NCBI RefSeq assembly: GCF_000385335.1
Contig: NZ_ARWA01000001.1
Coordinates: 2,868,001 to 2,932,000 of the forward strand
Direction of reading: 5' to 3'
From: Methyloferula stellata AR4
Lineage (GTDB): Bacteria; Pseudomonadota; Alphaproteobacteria; Rhizobiales; Beijerinckiaceae
DNA length: 64,000 nucleotides
Shown here: positions 38,807 to 48,712 of the stretch, piece after piece
Position numbering within the stretch: the first letter of the stretch is position 1
Layout of the letters: each line of letters starts with the position of its first letter
Made by a program: the position numbers and the translations under genes
Notes under the pieces: model-generated
The model's database searches: none
Seen by the model: the letters and a program-made list of their open reading frames with translations, nothing else
What the model was told of the DNA's origin: nothing

Positions 38807-40612
38807 TTACGGATTGGGCAGTGCGAAGACCGTAAGCTGACCGCCGAGCGCGGTATAATTCGACAGAGCCGCATAACCGCCGACCGCGCCGAGGCCGTCC
38901 GTGCCTTTCGACAGGCCGGCCGCGAGGCCGATGCCGGCCCAGCCGCCGACGCCCGACAGCACGGCGATATATTCTTTCCCATCGTGTTCGTAGGCATTCA
39001 CATTGCCGATGATGCCCGATGGCGTCTTGAACTTATAGAGTTCCTTGCCGGTCTTGGCGTCGACGGCCTTCAGATAGCCTTCGAGCGTGCCGTAGAAGAC
39101 AACACCGGTCGACGTCGCGAGCGCGCCCGACCAGACCGAGAATTGTTCCTTGTCGGCCCAGACGATCTTGCCCTTGATGTTATCCCAGGCGATGAAATTG
39201 CCCATGTTCCGATCGCCGGGCGGTGGGAACATCGACAGAGTGGCGCCGACATAAGGCTGGCCCGCCGTGTAGCTCACATGGAAGGGCTCATAGTCCATGC
39301 AGACATGGTTGGTCGGTGCGTAGAAGAGTTGCGTCACCGGGGAGAAAGCGGCGGGCTGCTCGTCCTTAGAGCCGAGCGCCGCCGGGCAGACGCCCTTGGT
39401 ATTCACGTCCTCGCCATTGCCTTGCGTCGAATATTGTTTGACGCGGATCGGCTTGCCGTAATTGGGGCTCTTCTTGTCGAGATCGATCGACGAGGCCCAA
39501 TTCACCGCCGGATCGTATTTCTGCGCGACGAGCAACTCGCCATTGGTACGATCGAGTGTGTAGCCGAAGCCGTTGCGATCGAAATGCGTGAGAAGCTTGC
39601 GGTCCTTGCCATCGAACTTCTGATCCGTGAGGATCATTTCGTTGATACCGTCATAGTCCCATTCGTCATGCGGGGTCATTTGATAGACCCATTTCGCGAC
39701 GCCCGTATCCGCGTCGCGGGCGAAGATCGACAGCGACCATTTATTGTCGCCAGGACGCTGCGCGGGGTTCCAAGTCGATGGATTGCCTGTGCCGTAATAG
39801 ATGAGGTTCAAAGCCGGATCGTAAGAGATCCATCCCCATGTGTCGCCACCGCCGGTCTTCCATTGCTCGCCCTCCCAGGAGGACAGGCTTGAATCCTTGC
39901 CGAGCGGCTTGCCGAGTGCGGTCGTTTTCTCGGGGTCGAGCAGCATCTCATTGTCCGGGCCGGTCGAGAAGGCGCGCCATGCAAGCTTGCCGCCCTTGAT
40001 GTCATAGGCGCTGAGATAGCCGCGCACGCCATATTCGCCGCCGGAAATGCCAACGAGGACCTTGTCCTTCACGACGTAAGGCGCCGAGGTGCCGGTCTGA
40101 CCTTTGCTCGGATCGCCATTCTTGATCGACCATTTAACGTCGCCCGTCTTGGCATCGAGCGCGACGAGCGTGGTATCTGCCTGATAAAGGAAGATCTTGC
40201 CGTCGCCATAGGCGAGACCGCGGTTCACCGTATCGCAGCACATCACCGGAATGACGTTCGGATCCTGCTTCGGCTCATATTTCCAGAGGATACGGCCCTC
40301 GTTGTTGAGATCGAGCGCATAGACGATATTGGGAAAAGGCGTGTGGACATACATCACATCGCCCAAGACGAGCGGGCCGCCTTCATGGCCGCGCAGAACG
40401 CCGGTCGAGAAGGTCCAGGCCGGCGTGAGATGCTTCACGTTTTCGGGCGTGATCTGCTTCAGCGTCGTATAGCGCTGCGACGCATAATCGCCGGCCGGCA
40501 TCACCCAATCCTTAGGGTTCTGCGACAGTTTTATGAGGTCTTCATTCGCAAAGGCCGGAGCCGTGGCCAATAGGGCGGCCGTGGCGCAAGCGATCGGTAT
40601 ATGCTTGATCAT
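38807..40612 (-). CDS. xoxF: Lanthanide-dependent PQQ methanol dehydrogenase XoxF
   Basis: A 601-residue periplasmic PQQ dehydrogenase oxidising methanol to formaldehyde or formate. The signal peptide ends at APAFA. The vicinal disulfide C125-C126 is present, as are the metal ligands E193, N277 and D319. D321, two residues on in EWDYDGINE, is the extra Asp that marks lanthanide-dependent XoxF and is Ala in calcium-dependent MxaF. Eight W-type propeller blades fit the length. AGGAGAGG precedes the ATG. No xoxG cytochrome or xoxJ gene accompanies it here, which is unusual. Confidence 0.96.
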   Translation of the reverse strand: MIKHIPIACATAALLATAPAFANEDLIKLSQNPKDWVMPAGDYASQRYTTLKQITPENVKHLTPAWTFSTGVLRGHEGGPLVLGDVMYVHTPFPNIVYALDLNNEGRILWKYEPKQDPNVIPVMCCDTVNRGLAYGDGKIFLYQADTTLVALDAKTGDVKWSIKNGDPSKGQTGTSAPYVVKDKVLVGISGGEYGVRGYLSAYDIKGGKLAWRAFSTGPDNEMLLDPEKTTALGKPLGKDSSLSSWEGEQWKTGGGDTWGWISYDPALNLIYYGTGNPSTWNPAQRPGDNKWSLSIFARDADTGVAKWVYQMTPHDEWDYDGINEMILTDQKFDGKDRKLLTHFDRNGFGYTLDRTNGELLVAQKYDPAVNWASSIDLDKKSPNYGKPIRVKQYSTQGNGEDVNTKGVCPAALGSKDEQPAAFSPVTQLFYAPTNHVCMDYEPFHVSYTAGQPYVGATLSMFPPPGDRNMGNFIAWDNIKGKIVWADKEQFSVWSGALATSTGVVFYGTLEGYLKAVDAKTGKELYKFKTPSGIIGNVNAYEHDGKEYIAVLSGVGGWAGIGLAAGLSKGTDGLGAVGGYAALSNYTALGGQLTVFALPNP

Positions 40613-40985
40613 TATCCTCTCCTAGGCTGCTTTTCGAAGCATTTCCGAAGAACGGCTTTGCCATATCGCATGCCAGAGAGGTTCGCAAAAATACAAATGT
40701 CACATATTTGTGAATAAGCTAAGAATTTAAGAAGTCTAAACTAAGAAAGCTGTATTGATCCGACGAATAAAAACTACTATGACGCCGTGTAATATTAAAT
40801 TATTCGTTACCTCTATTCAAATCGAAGAGACGAATACTAAGTGTGCGCCGCTGAGTCGGTAGACCCGGCAAGACTCGATGCCGCTCGCGCTGCATGTGGC
40901 TGATATTCCGCTGAAATCGGCTCAGGTCACTGATCCGAATTGACGCAGAGGGCAATCGCCGCAGCCAAACCGGCAGGACGCGCGA
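40613..40985. promoter_or_regulatory. xoxF upstream region, AT-rich
   Basis: About 370 bases without a gene, notably AT rich from 40685 to 40830. A dyad TCACA-TATT-TGTGA lies at 40700-40713, about 90 bases before the xoxF start. It must carry the xoxF promoter; the controlling factor cannot be read from sequence. Confidence 0.5.
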
Positions 40986-41342
40986 TCATTCGATAAAGGT
41001 CATTCCGGGCAGGCAGGCCAAGATCGCGCGATGCAATTTCCACATCGCGTGTTCGCGCAATGGCGCAGGCATGCGGGAGAGATCGACTTCCAGATTTTCG
41101 AGGAGCTGCCCGGCCTCGGGGGCATCCTCACGGATCTCCTCGAAACATTCGACCGCGTAGGAGCGCAGCAGGCTCGATTCCTCCCAAGCCTTTTTATTAT
41201 AGGACGAGACGCCATTGACCACGGTCATCACATAGGCGGTGACGACATGCGGAAGGTCTAAATCTTCGGCTTCGATCGTGAAGGGACCATTCCAAGGTCC
41301 AAGCGTGCCGTTTTCTGTTTCAACGATGATGAGCCGCGCCAA
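40986..41342 (-). CDS. Conserved hypothetical protein
   Basis: A 118-residue soluble protein, largely helical, starting MARLIIVETENGTLGPWNGPF with no signal peptide or membrane span. It lies between the xoxF promoter region and a ferredoxin gene on the same strand. The regular amphipathic pattern and good coding frame support a real gene; I do not recognise a family. Confidence 0.6.
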   Translation of the reverse strand: MARLIIVETENGTLGPWNGPFTIEAEDLDLPHVVTAYVMTVVNGVSSYNKKAWEESSLLRSYAVECFEEIREDAPEAGQLLENLEVDLSRMPAPLREHAMWKLHRAILACLPGMTFIE

Positions 41343-41393
41343 GGCCGGAGACTTTCGAAGTTTGTTCCGCTTTAGAATTTTTTTGCGCGGGCT

Positions 41394-41729
41394 TTAGCCG
41401 TCATCTTCCAGGACAAATTCCGCCACGGGGCGATGGTCCTGCACGTGATCGCGCAGGATCGTCAACAGGGTATCGACCGATAGATCATGATACCAGACAT
41501 CGTCCGGATGGACATAGGCGAGCGGTTCGCCGCTGCATTTGCCAAGGCACGAACGGCGCACGCAAGAGGCCTCGCCAACGATCTCCTGGTCGAGCCGTGC
41601 CGCCTGGAGACGCGCCCGCAAGGCTGTCAGCAGCTCTGTCGCTTCGCCCTTCTGATCGCAGCAGGGGCCGGTGCATAGAAGCAGGCGGCGCGGCGCGGCG
41701 GGACGGTCGAATATATCTTTGATGGCCAT
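41394..41729 (-). CDS. Thioredoxin-like 2Fe-2S ferredoxin
   Basis: A 111-residue protein of the thioredoxin-fold [2Fe-2S] ferredoxin class. The cluster ligands are in CTGPCCDQKG near the N terminus and SCLGKCSGEPLAYVHPD further on, a C-x4/5-C plus C-x3-C arrangement. Such ferredoxins are found beside cobalamin or NAD(P)H-related genes; no partner is visible here. It is transcribed with or just ahead of the unknown 118-residue gene, 51 bases apart. Confidence 0.85.
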   Translation of the reverse strand: MAIKDIFDRPAAPRRLLLCTGPCCDQKGEATELLTALRARLQAARLDQEIVGEASCVRRSCLGKCSGEPLAYVHPDDVWYHDLSVDTLLTILRDHVQDHRPVAEFVLEDDG

Positions 41730-42182
41730 CGTCTCGACCTAGCTCTGTCCCGCAAGTCAGTCCAAGCCACTCGATATGGATACATATATCGCTTTAGTGG
41801 ACCGGCACATCCTCAGCAAAGCGCTTGCCATATCCTTATGGTCGCAGCATCCCGATTTAGCCTCACTGTGGCTTTCGGGACGCATGCTTTGATTTGGGTA
41901 AGTTTTTTGTTATTGCTAAGGTAGGTTCCGGCTTCGATCGTCGGATCGAAGCCGCATTTTGGGCCGATTTGGGCGGAAGCTGCACAAAAGCAGATGCGTC
42001 AGGGCGCTGATTCATTAAGATTTTAGCAAGTGCGCCGTGGCAAAATAAGAGTGCACACTTGTGGCAAAGCCTGTGTGGCGGGGGTTGAGTGAATGCGAAC
42101 AGGGTGGCTGTTGCGTGGGCAATGCTGGGCATCGAGGCTTCAGGACTCGATATTCCAACGACTTGCATCCCGCGGCGATCTT
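41730..42182. other. Intergenic region with two strong hairpins
   Basis: No convincing gene. Two hairpins stand out: 41850-41880 (TCCCGA..AGCC-tcactgt-GGCT..TCGGGA) and 41930-41953 (GGCTTCGATC-GTCG-GATCGAAGCC, 10 perfect pairs). They lie upstream of rlpA on the plus strand and could belong to its leader or to a small RNA. Confidence 0.55.
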
Positions 42183-43076
42183 GTGACGGATCCTTTCCTT
42201 AAACCGGGATTTGCCGCAGCCTGTCTCGGCATCGCAGGTCTAGGCTTCGCCGGTTGCGCACAGCAGCCGCAGCAATTCGCGCATTCCAAAGAATATTTTC
42301 CGTCGTCGATCTATGGCGCAGCGAGCGAGCGTGTCGTCGCGGACGGCCAGCCGGTGCCGCGCGGCGGTGGTCAATATCTCGTCGGCAAGCCCTATACGGT
42401 GGCCGGGCAAACCTATTATCCGGCCGAGAAGAAGCATTATGCGGCAACCGGCTTGGCCTCCTGGTATGGGGATGCCTTCCATGGCCGGCGGACCGCCAAT
42501 GGCGAGGTTTATGACCGCGATTCCTTCTCGGCCGCGCATCCGACCATGCCTTTGCCGAGCTATGCCCGCGTCACCAATCTGCGCAATGCGCATTCGATGA
42601 TCGTGCGCGTCAACGATCGCGGACCTTTCGCGCCTGGCCGTCTGATGGATGTGTCGCGCGGCGTCGCCGATGCGCTGGATTTCCGCCGCTCGGGCACGAC
42701 CATGGTCAAGGTCGAATATATCGGACCGGCCGGACTCAAGGGGTCGGACGACCGCAAATTGCTGGCAACCTTGCGGCTCGACGGCAAGCCCGCGAGTTTC
42801 GACGGCAAGAGCGATATTCCGGCGACCATGGTGGCTGAGGCTCAGCCGCAGCGCGTCGCGTCGATCGACCCTTCCGTACCGCAGGCGCGCACGGCCGCGG
42901 TTCCGCCGTCGAATGATCGCCAAGCCTTGAACGAGATGGCGGAGGAGGCGGTGGCGCCGCCCGGCAAGCCCTTTGCGGGCACCGCGCCGATCCCGCCGTC
43001 GCGGCCCTTTGACCTCGGCACGATTCCTGGCGCCGGATCGCAGATCTCCGGCCCCGGCAAGACCGCCTATCGCTGA
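42183..43076 (+). CDS. rlpA: RlpA-family septal ring lytic transglycosylase-like lipoprotein
   Basis: A 297-residue lipoprotein. GTG at 42183 gives a short signal with lipobox GFAGC at about residue 24; an ATG 30 codons upstream would place the lipobox too far inside. The double-psi beta-barrel domain holds ASWYGDAFHGRRTANGE, HPTMPLPSYARVTNL and VRVNDRGPF, the RlpA signature that cuts glycan strands lacking stem peptides in Pseudomonas. No SPOR domain follows; the C-terminal 110 residues are low complexity, rich in Pro and Ala. Confidence 0.85.
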   Translation: MTDPFLKPGFAAACLGIAGLGFAGCAQQPQQFAHSKEYFPSSIYGAASERVVADGQPVPRGGGQYLVGKPYTVAGQTYYPAEKKHYAATGLASWYGDAFHGRRTANGEVYDRDSFSAAHPTMPLPSYARVTNLRNAHSMIVRVNDRGPFAPGRLMDVSRGVADALDFRRSGTTMVKVEYIGPAGLKGSDDRKLLATLRLDGKPASFDGKSDIPATMVAEAQPQRVASIDPSVPQARTAAVPPSNDRQALNEMAEEAVAPPGKPFAGTAPIPPSRPFDLGTIPGAGSQISGPGKTAYR

Positions 43077-43077
43077 C

Positions 43078-43122
43078 GCATCATCCCGAAAAGCTGCAGA
43101 CTTTTCGCAAAAGGATCATGCG
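43078..43122. repeat. Dispersed palindrome, copy B
   Basis: CGAAAAGC-TGCAG-ACTTTTCG with outer GCATCATCC and GGATCATGC arms. It lies just after the rlpA stop codon and before dacC. Confidence 0.75.
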
Positions 43123-43212
43123 CGAGACATCCTCTTAAGCCTCTTTTGCGATCTCACCGACAAAACGCGCGCCATGGTTGATTGATCCCGCGCCGGAGGG
43201 CATGATCCTCCC

Positions 43213-44379
43213 ATGAAACCTTGGCTTTTGCTCCTTACGCTGGCCCTTGCGTCCGTCCCGGAGCTCACTCTGGCGGAAGCGCTGCAGACAAGCGTGCCTT
43301 CGGCCATATTGATCGACGCTGAAACCCGCACGGTGCTTTTCGAGAAAAACGCCGACGAGCCGGAGACCCCAGCCTCGACCGCGAAGGTCATGACAGCCGA
43401 ACTGGTCTTCAAGGAAATCGCCGAAGGCCGGCTGAAACTCACAGACGAATTCACGATCAGCGAGAATGCCTGGCGGACTGGCGGCGCGCCCAGCCGTGGC
43501 TCCAGCATGTTCGCGTCGCTGAACAGCCAAGTCTCGATCGAGGATCTGATCCGCGGGCTTGTGATCGATTCCGGCAATGACGCGGCGATCGCGCTGGCCG
43601 AAGGCGTCGCTGGATCGGAAGGTGCTTTCGCGACTCTGATGAACCGGCGCGCGCAAGAGCTCAACCTGCCGCATCTCGTCTTCACCAATGCCTGGGGCCG
43701 CGGCGATCCCGAGCAAAAAGTCACGGCGCGCGAGATGGCGTTGCTCGCCGATCATGTGATCGAGACCTATCCCGATCTCTACAAATATTTCGGCGAGAAG
43801 GAATTCCTCTGGAACAAGATCAAGCAGCCGAACCGCAATCCGCTCCTTGCGCTGAACATTGGCGCGGACGGATTGAAGACCGGCAACATTGATAATAGCG
43901 GCTATGGATTGGTCGGCTCCGCCGTCGAAAATGGCCAGCGCCTGATCGTCGCGATCTATGGCGCGAAGAACGCCAAGGAACGCTCGGAGGAGGCGCGCAA
44001 GATCCTGCTTTGGGGCTTTCGCAGTTTCGAGCCGAAGACGATCTTCGCCAAGGGCGAGACCGTTGGCTACGCGCGCGTCTTTGGCGGAACCTCCGAAGAC
44101 GTGCCGCTGATTTCGGAAACGCCGATCCGCGTCTTGCTGCCGCGCGAAAGCTCCGAACGCTTGACCGGCAAGATCGTCTATACGGGCCCGCTCGTCGCGC
44201 CCGTCGAAGCCGACAAGGAAGTTGCTCGCCTCAAGATCTCGCGCGGGGCCTCCGTCATTTTGGACGTTCCATTGCGAACAGCCGAAAGCGTCACGCAAGG
44301 ATCGCTGCCGCATCGCGCCATGGACGCCGGATGGGAATATGCGACCATCCTGTTTCGCCATTATGTTGAGAAAAAATGA
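43213..44379 (+). CDS. dacC: D-alanyl-D-alanine carboxypeptidase (PBP5/6 type)
   Basis: A 388-residue class C low-molecular-weight penicillin-binding protein trimming the terminal D-Ala of peptidoglycan stem peptides. Signal peptide at the N terminus; the SxxK motif is STAK, the SxN motif SGN in VIDSGNDAAIALAEG, and the KTG motif is in GLKTGNI. A beta-rich C-terminal domain and possible membrane-attachment tail follow. The ATGA overlap with tmk forms a conserved dacC-tmk-holB operon of alphaproteobacteria. Confidence 0.95.
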   Translation: MKPWLLLLTLALASVPELTLAEALQTSVPSAILIDAETRTVLFEKNADEPETPASTAKVMTAELVFKEIAEGRLKLTDEFTISENAWRTGGAPSRGSSMFASLNSQVSIEDLIRGLVIDSGNDAAIALAEGVAGSEGAFATLMNRRAQELNLPHLVFTNAWGRGDPEQKVTAREMALLADHVIETYPDLYKYFGEKEFLWNKIKQPNRNPLLALNIGADGLKTGNIDNSGYGLVGSAVENGQRLIVAIYGAKNAKERSEEARKILLWGFRSFEPKTIFAKGETVGYARVFGGTSEDVPLISETPIRVLLPRESSERLTGKIVYTGPLVAPVEADKEVARLKISRGASVILDVPLRTAESVTQGSLPHRAMDAGWEYATILFRHYVEKK

Positions 44380-45077
44380 GCCTGATGCAGACGGGCGGAC
44401 GCGGCTCCTTCATTACGCTTGAGGGCGGGGAAGGGGCCGGCAAGTCGACGCAGCTTCAAGTCATCGTCGAAAAATTGAAAGCGCTGCAGATCGATGCGCT
44501 TGCGACGCGCGAGCCGGGCGGCTCGCCGGGCGCCGAAACCCTGCGCGAGATATTGCTCTCGGGACAACTCAAACATCTCGGCCCCAAGGCCGAGGCGATT
44601 TTGTTTTCGGCCGCCCGCATCGATCATGTCGATTGCCTGATCGAGCCCGCGCTCGCCAAAGGCACCTGGGTCGTTTGCGATCGCTTTCTCGACTCGACTA
44701 GAGCCTATCAGGGCGCGCTTGGAAAACTCGATCCGCGCTTTCTGAGCGCGCTCGAACGCGTCACGCTCGGCGATCTCCTGCCAGACTTGACCTTGATCCT
44801 CGACCTGCCCGCCGACGTTGGCCTTGCACGCGCTAAAGCGCGACGGGGCGGGGCGGGCGAGGCCGACCGGTTCGAGCAGGAGGACCTGCAATTCCATGAG
44901 AGCTTGCGCGCCGCCTTTCTGGCCATCGCCAAAGCCGAGCCGAAGCGCTGCGTCATCATCGATGCGCAACGCAGCCAGAGCGAAGTGACCGAGGCGATCT
45001 GGGCTGCGATTTCAGACAGGCTTTTGCCGCGCCTGCGTCTGGTCGAAGCGGAAAGAGACGCCGGACATGGCGCCTAG
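44376..45077 (+). CDS. tmk: Thymidylate kinase
   Basis: A 233-residue dTMP kinase making dTDP. The P-loop is GGEGAGKSTQ, the DR motif is CDRFLDSTRAYQG, and the lid region LAKAKARRGG-like (GLARAKARRGG). It overlaps dacC by four bases and holB by eleven bases. Confidence 0.96.
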   Translation: MSLMQTGGRGSFITLEGGEGAGKSTQLQVIVEKLKALQIDALATREPGGSPGAETLREILLSGQLKHLGPKAEAILFSAARIDHVDCLIEPALAKGTWVVCDRFLDSTRAYQGALGKLDPRFLSALERVTLGDLLPDLTLILDLPADVGLARAKARRGGAGEADRFEQEDLQFHESLRAAFLAIAKAEPKRCVIIDAQRSQSEVTEAIWAAISDRLLPRLRLVEAERDAGHGA

Positions 45078-46161
45078 AGGGGCCATCGAATCCCTGCCGG
45101 AATCGGATGCGGTCGCAGAATGCCCGCATCCGCGCGACACCTATGATCTCATCGGCCAGGCCGAAGCCGAGCAAGATATACTCAAAGCCTATCAGGCGAA
45201 TGCTTTGCCGCAGGCGATCATCCTCGGCGGCCCGGCGGGAATAGGCAAAGCCACATTGGCGTGGCGCGTCGCGCGGTTTCTGCTCGCGCATCCAAATCCT
45301 GCCGCGCCTGAGGTTCAAGCGGCCGAAAATCTGTGGGTGCCGCCGGAGCATCCTGCGGCCCGGCAATTGGCCGCTCTGTCCCATACCGACCTCGTACTTT
45401 TGCGGCGGGAGTGGAACGAGAAGACCAAGAAGTTCTTCTCCGAAATCCGCACCGAGGATGTGCGCGGCGTGATCCATCTGTTCCAGCAGGCGGCAGGCGC
45501 GGGCGGTTATCGCATCTGCATCGTCGACAGCGCCGAAGATCTGAACCGCTCCGGCGCCAATGCGCTCTTGAAGACGATCGAAGAGCCGCCGCCGAAATCG
45601 CTGTTTCTGATCGTTTCGCATCGTCCGGACAGTCTGTTGCCGACGATCCGCTCGCGCTGCCGTCGGATTTTGCTGAAGCCCCTCTCCGCGACCTCGATTG
45701 TGCAGATTTTGGATGGGCTTGGGCCGCCTTGGACGGGGACCGCGCCCGAAGAACGCGCCGAGGCCGCGGCACGGGCCCAGGGTTCGCTGCACGATGCTTT
45801 GCGGCTGCTCTCCGGCAGCGGCGGCGCTTTCGACGGCCAGATCCGCAGGATGCTCGAGGCTTTGCCGCAGCTCGATTGGCAGGCCGTTCACGCGCTCGCC
45901 GATCAGATTGCCGGGCGCGACGGCCTCGCGGATTATGAAACTTTGATGATTACCATCATCGATTGGCTCGACGAGACCGTCAAAGCGCGGGCGGAGACGG
46001 GCGAGGCGGGCTCCGGCAAGCGCCTTGCACCTCTGGCGGAGGTATGGGAAAAAGTCGCCGAGGCGGCGCGCGAGACCGAGGTGCTCAATCTCGACAAGCG
46101 CCCCCTGGTTCTGTCGATCTTTGCCGATCTCGCGGCGGCGGCCCGGACCAGCCTGGTCTAG
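45067..46161 (+). CDS. holB: DNA polymerase III subunit delta'
   Basis: A 364-residue clamp-loader subunit. The Walker A-like motif is GGPAGIGKATLAW, and the region DSAEDLNRSGANALLKTIEEPPP (split) with SRCRRI is typical of delta'. The zinc-binding cysteines of bacterial delta' and gamma are lacking, as is usual in this class. It shares an operon with tmk, and a palindromic repeat lies downstream. Confidence 0.93.
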   Translation: MAPRGAIESLPESDAVAECPHPRDTYDLIGQAEAEQDILKAYQANALPQAIILGGPAGIGKATLAWRVARFLLAHPNPAAPEVQAAENLWVPPEHPAARQLAALSHTDLVLLRREWNEKTKKFFSEIRTEDVRGVIHLFQQAAGAGGYRICIVDSAEDLNRSGANALLKTIEEPPPKSLFLIVSHRPDSLLPTIRSRCRRILLKPLSATSIVQILDGLGPPWTGTAPEERAEAAARAQGSLHDALRLLSGSGGAFDGQIRRMLEALPQLDWQAVHALADQIAGRDGLADYETLMITIIDWLDETVKARAETGEAGSGKRLAPLAEVWEKVAEAARETEVLNLDKRPLVLSIFADLAAAARTSLV

Positions 46162-46186
46162 CCGCCTATATATAGGCTGTAGGAAG

Positions 46187-46319
46187 CCCTCTCCTTCGAG
46201 ACACTTACATCCCAAGCCGTCCGCGGCTTGGGATGTAAGTCCTCAGGATGAGGGCTTTTCCAAATCCCCTGGTCCTCACCCTGAGGAGCCGCTGAAAGCG
46301 GCGTCTCGAAGGGCGAGGG
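46187..46319. repeat. Cruciform mosaic repeat between holB and metG
   Basis: A 17-bp perfect stem ACTTACATCCCAAGCCG / CGGCTTGGGATGTAAGT with TCCG loop sits inside a larger palindrome whose outer arms are CCCTCTCCTTCGAGAC and GTCTCGAAGGGCGAGGG. Between are CCTCAGGATGAGG and CCTCACCCTGAGG. The unit ends four bases before the metG start codon. Confidence 0.85.
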
Positions 46320-46323
46320 CGGT

Positions 46324-47892
46324 ATGAGAAAAACCATGTCCACGCGCCCGCAATTCTACATCACGACCGCAATTCCTTATGCCAATGGCGCGCCGCATAT
46401 AGGCCATGCCTATGAGCGGATCGCGACAGACGCCATTGCGCGCTTCAAGCGGCTCGACGGCTACGACACATTGTTCGTTACCGGCATGGACGAGCATGGT
46501 CAGAAAATGCAGCAGACGGCGGCAAAGGAAGGGATCACGCCGCAGCAATTGGCTGACCGCACGGCGGCGCAATTCGAAGCCATGGGCGAAGAGCTGAATG
46601 CGCGCGCCGACGATATCGTGCGCACGACGCAGCCTCGCCACTACGCCGCCGCGCAGGAAATCTGGACCCGTATGGCGGCGGCCGGCGACATCTATCTCTC
46701 GAAATATCCCGGCTGGTATTCGGTGCGCGACGAAGCCTTCTTCGACGAGACCGAACTGACGCTCCAGCCGGACGGAACGCGGATTGCGCCTTCCGGCGCG
46801 CCGGTCGAATGGGTCGAGGAGGAGAGCTATTATTTCAAGCTCTCGGCCTATCAGGAGAGATTGCTGGCGCACTACGCCCAGCATCCGGATTTCATCACGC
46901 CGGAGCATTACCGCAATGAGGTGATCGCCTTCGTCGAGCGCGGCCTGACCGATCTCTCGATCAGCCGCTCGACCTTCGACTGGGGCATTCCAGTGCCGGG
47001 CGATCCAAAACACATCATGTATGTTTGGGTCGACGCGCTGACGAACTATATTACAGGCACGGGCTTCCCCGACGCCGCTGCGCCGCGGGCCAAATTCTGG
47101 CCGGCCGATGCGCATGTGATCGGCAAGGATATCACACGCTTTCACGCGATCTTCTGGCCAGCGTTTTTGATGTCCGCCAATCTGCCTTTACCGAAGCGGA
47201 TCGTCGTGCACGGGTTTCTGTTCAACCGCGGCGAGAAAATGTCGAAGTCGGTCGGCAATGTCATCGGCCCGCATGATCTCGTCGAGCGTTATGGCACCGA
47301 TCCTTTGCGCTATTTCTTCCTGCGCGAAGTGCCCTTCGGGCAGGACGGCAATTATTCGCATGAAGCGATCGTCAATCGCATCAACGCCGATCTCGCCAAT
47401 GACATCGGCAATCTGGCGCAGCGGTCCTTGTCGATGATCGGCAAGAATTGCGGGTCGAAGTTGCCAGTGCCGAGCGATTTTTCGGAGGCCGACCGGGCTT
47501 TGCTGGATCAAGCCGCGGCACTTCCGGGAAAGGCCCGCACCTTGATGCAGGATTACGCGCTGCATCTCGTGCTTGCCGAGATCTGGCGGGTCGTCGCCGA
47601 GGCGAACCGCTATTTCGCCGCCGAGGAGCCGTGGAAGAAGAAGACCGACCTGCCGCGCCGGGACACGATCCTCTATGTGACGGCGGAGGTCTTGCGCATC
47701 CTGGCGATCATGGCTTTGCCATTCACGCCGGAGGCGATGGAGAAGCTTTTGGATCTTCTGGCCGTCCCGCCGGAATCCCGCAATTTTGCCGAGGCCGAAC
47801 GCGTCGGCGGTCTCAAATCGGGCGTCGAATTGCCGTCTCCGGCGCCTATCTTCCCGCGCTATATAGAGCCGGAAGAAGAAACTAAGGCTTGA
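46324..47892 (+). CDS. metG: Methionyl-tRNA synthetase
   Basis: A 522-residue class I synthetase. HIGH motif is in [13 protein letters not shown], and KMSKS in [11 protein letters not shown]. The length fits the short MetG lacking the C-terminal tRNA-binding domain. ATG 46324 is behind GAGGGCGG, bases that belong to the end of a palindromic repeat; an alternative ATG at 46336 would give MSTRPQFY. It is followed by tatD after four bases. Confidence 0.94.
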   Translation: MRKTMSTRPQFYITTAIPYANGAPHIGHAYERIATDAIARFKRLDGYDTLFVTGMDEHGQKMQQTAAKEGITPQQLADRTAAQFEAMGEELNARADDIVRTTQPRHYAAAQEIWTRMAAAGDIYLSKYPGWYSVRDEAFFDETELTLQPDGTRIAPSGAPVEWVEEESYYFKLSAYQERLLAHYAQHPDFITPEHYRNEVIAFVERGLTDLSISRSTFDWGIPVPGDPKHIMYVWVDALTNYITGTGFPDAAAPRAKFWPADAHVIGKDITRFHAIFWPAFLMSANLPLPKRIVVHGFLFNRGEKMSKSVGNVIGPHDLVERYGTDPLRYFFLREVPFGQDGNYSHEAIVNRINADLANDIGNLAQRSLSMIGKNCGSKLPVPSDFSEADRALLDQAAALPGKARTLMQDYALHLVLAEIWRVVAEANRYFAAEEPWKKKTDLPRRDTILYVTAEVLRILAIMALPFTPEAMEKLLDLLAVPPESRNFAEAERVGGLKSGVELPSPAPIFPRYIEPEEETKA

Positions 47893-47896
47893 ACCT

Positions 47897-48712
47897 ATGT
47901 TGATCGATTCGCACTGCCATTTGGATTTTCCGGATTTCGCGCCCGAGCGCGATGCCGTGGTTGCGCGCGCGCAGGCGGCGGGTCTGGCGCGCATGATCAC
48001 GATCTCGACGCGCGTCGATGCCTTCGCCACGATCTCCGGCATCGCCGAGGCTTATGATCCGGTCTATTGCACGCTCGGCACGCATCCGCTCGAAGCGCAT
48101 CGCGATCCCGAGGTCTCGGTGGAGCAGCTCGTCGCCCTGGCCAAGCATCCAAAATGCGTCGGTCTCGGCGAAGCGGGGCTCGATTATCATTACGATCTCG
48201 CGCCGCGCGATGTCGCGCATCGGGTATTTCGGACGCATATTGCGGCTGCCCGCGCGACCGGTCTGCCTCTCGTCATTCATTCACGCGATGCCGATGACGA
48301 CATGGCGGCGATCCTGACCGACGAGATGGGGAAGGGGGCTTTCAAGGCGCTGCTCCATTGCTTCACCTCGTCCGCGAGGCTCGCGGAGGTGGGTGTCGAG
48401 CTTGGTCTCTCGATCTCCTTCTCGGGTGTCTTGACCTTCAAGAAATCCGACGAGCTGCGCGCCATCGCGCAAAAAGTGCCGCTCGACCGGCTGCTGGTCG
48501 AGACCGATGCGCCGTTCCTGGCGCCGCAGCCCTATCGCGGCAAGCGCAACGAGCCGGCCTATGTCGTCGAGACGGCGAAGGTTTTAGCCTCGGTCAAAGG
48601 CGTGAGCGAGGCCGAGATCGCGGCTGCGACCACGGCCAATGTGCTGCGGCTTTTTTCGAAAATGCCGGCGCCCGCCGGCTTCGAGGTCAAGGGCGCGGAG
48701 GCGGCGGCCTGA
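47897..48712 (+). CDS. TatD-family metal-dependent DNase (YcfH type)
   Basis: A 271-residue TatD/YcfH hydrolase with a TIM-barrel. Metal ligands occur in DSHCHLDFPDF, GLGEAGLDYHYD, PLVIHSRDADDD, LLHCFTSSARLA and VETDAPFLAPQP. It is probably a 3'-5' DNase. The metG-tatD-MBL order is conserved in alphaproteobacteria, and its stop overlaps the next start by one base (TGATG). Confidence 0.92.
   Translation: MLIDSHCHLDFPDFAPERDAVVARAQAAGLARMITISTRVDAFATISGIAEAYDPVYCTLGTHPLEAHRDPEVSVEQLVALAKHPKCVGLGEAGLDYHYDLAPRDVAHRVFRTHIAAARATGLPLVIHSRDADDDMAAILTDEMGKGAFKALLHCFTSSARLAEVGVELGLSISFSGVLTFKKSDELRAIAQKVPLDRLLVETDAPFLAPQPYRGKRNEPAYVVETAKVLASVKGVSEAEIAAATTANVLRLFSKMPAPAGFEVKGAEAAA

Noticed and set aside
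40700-40713. CRP/FNR site upstream of xoxF
   Set aside because: The dyad is TCACA-N4-TGTGA, the reverse of the TGTGA-N6-TCACA consensus, so it is kept only as an unassigned dyad.
41863-42168. 101-codon minus-strand frame upstream of rlpA
   Set aside because: Overlaps two strong hairpins, no ribosome binding site, and shows no domain.
44956-46215. 419-codon minus-strand frame across holB
   Set aside because: Opposite conserved holB, and runs into the palindromic repeat.
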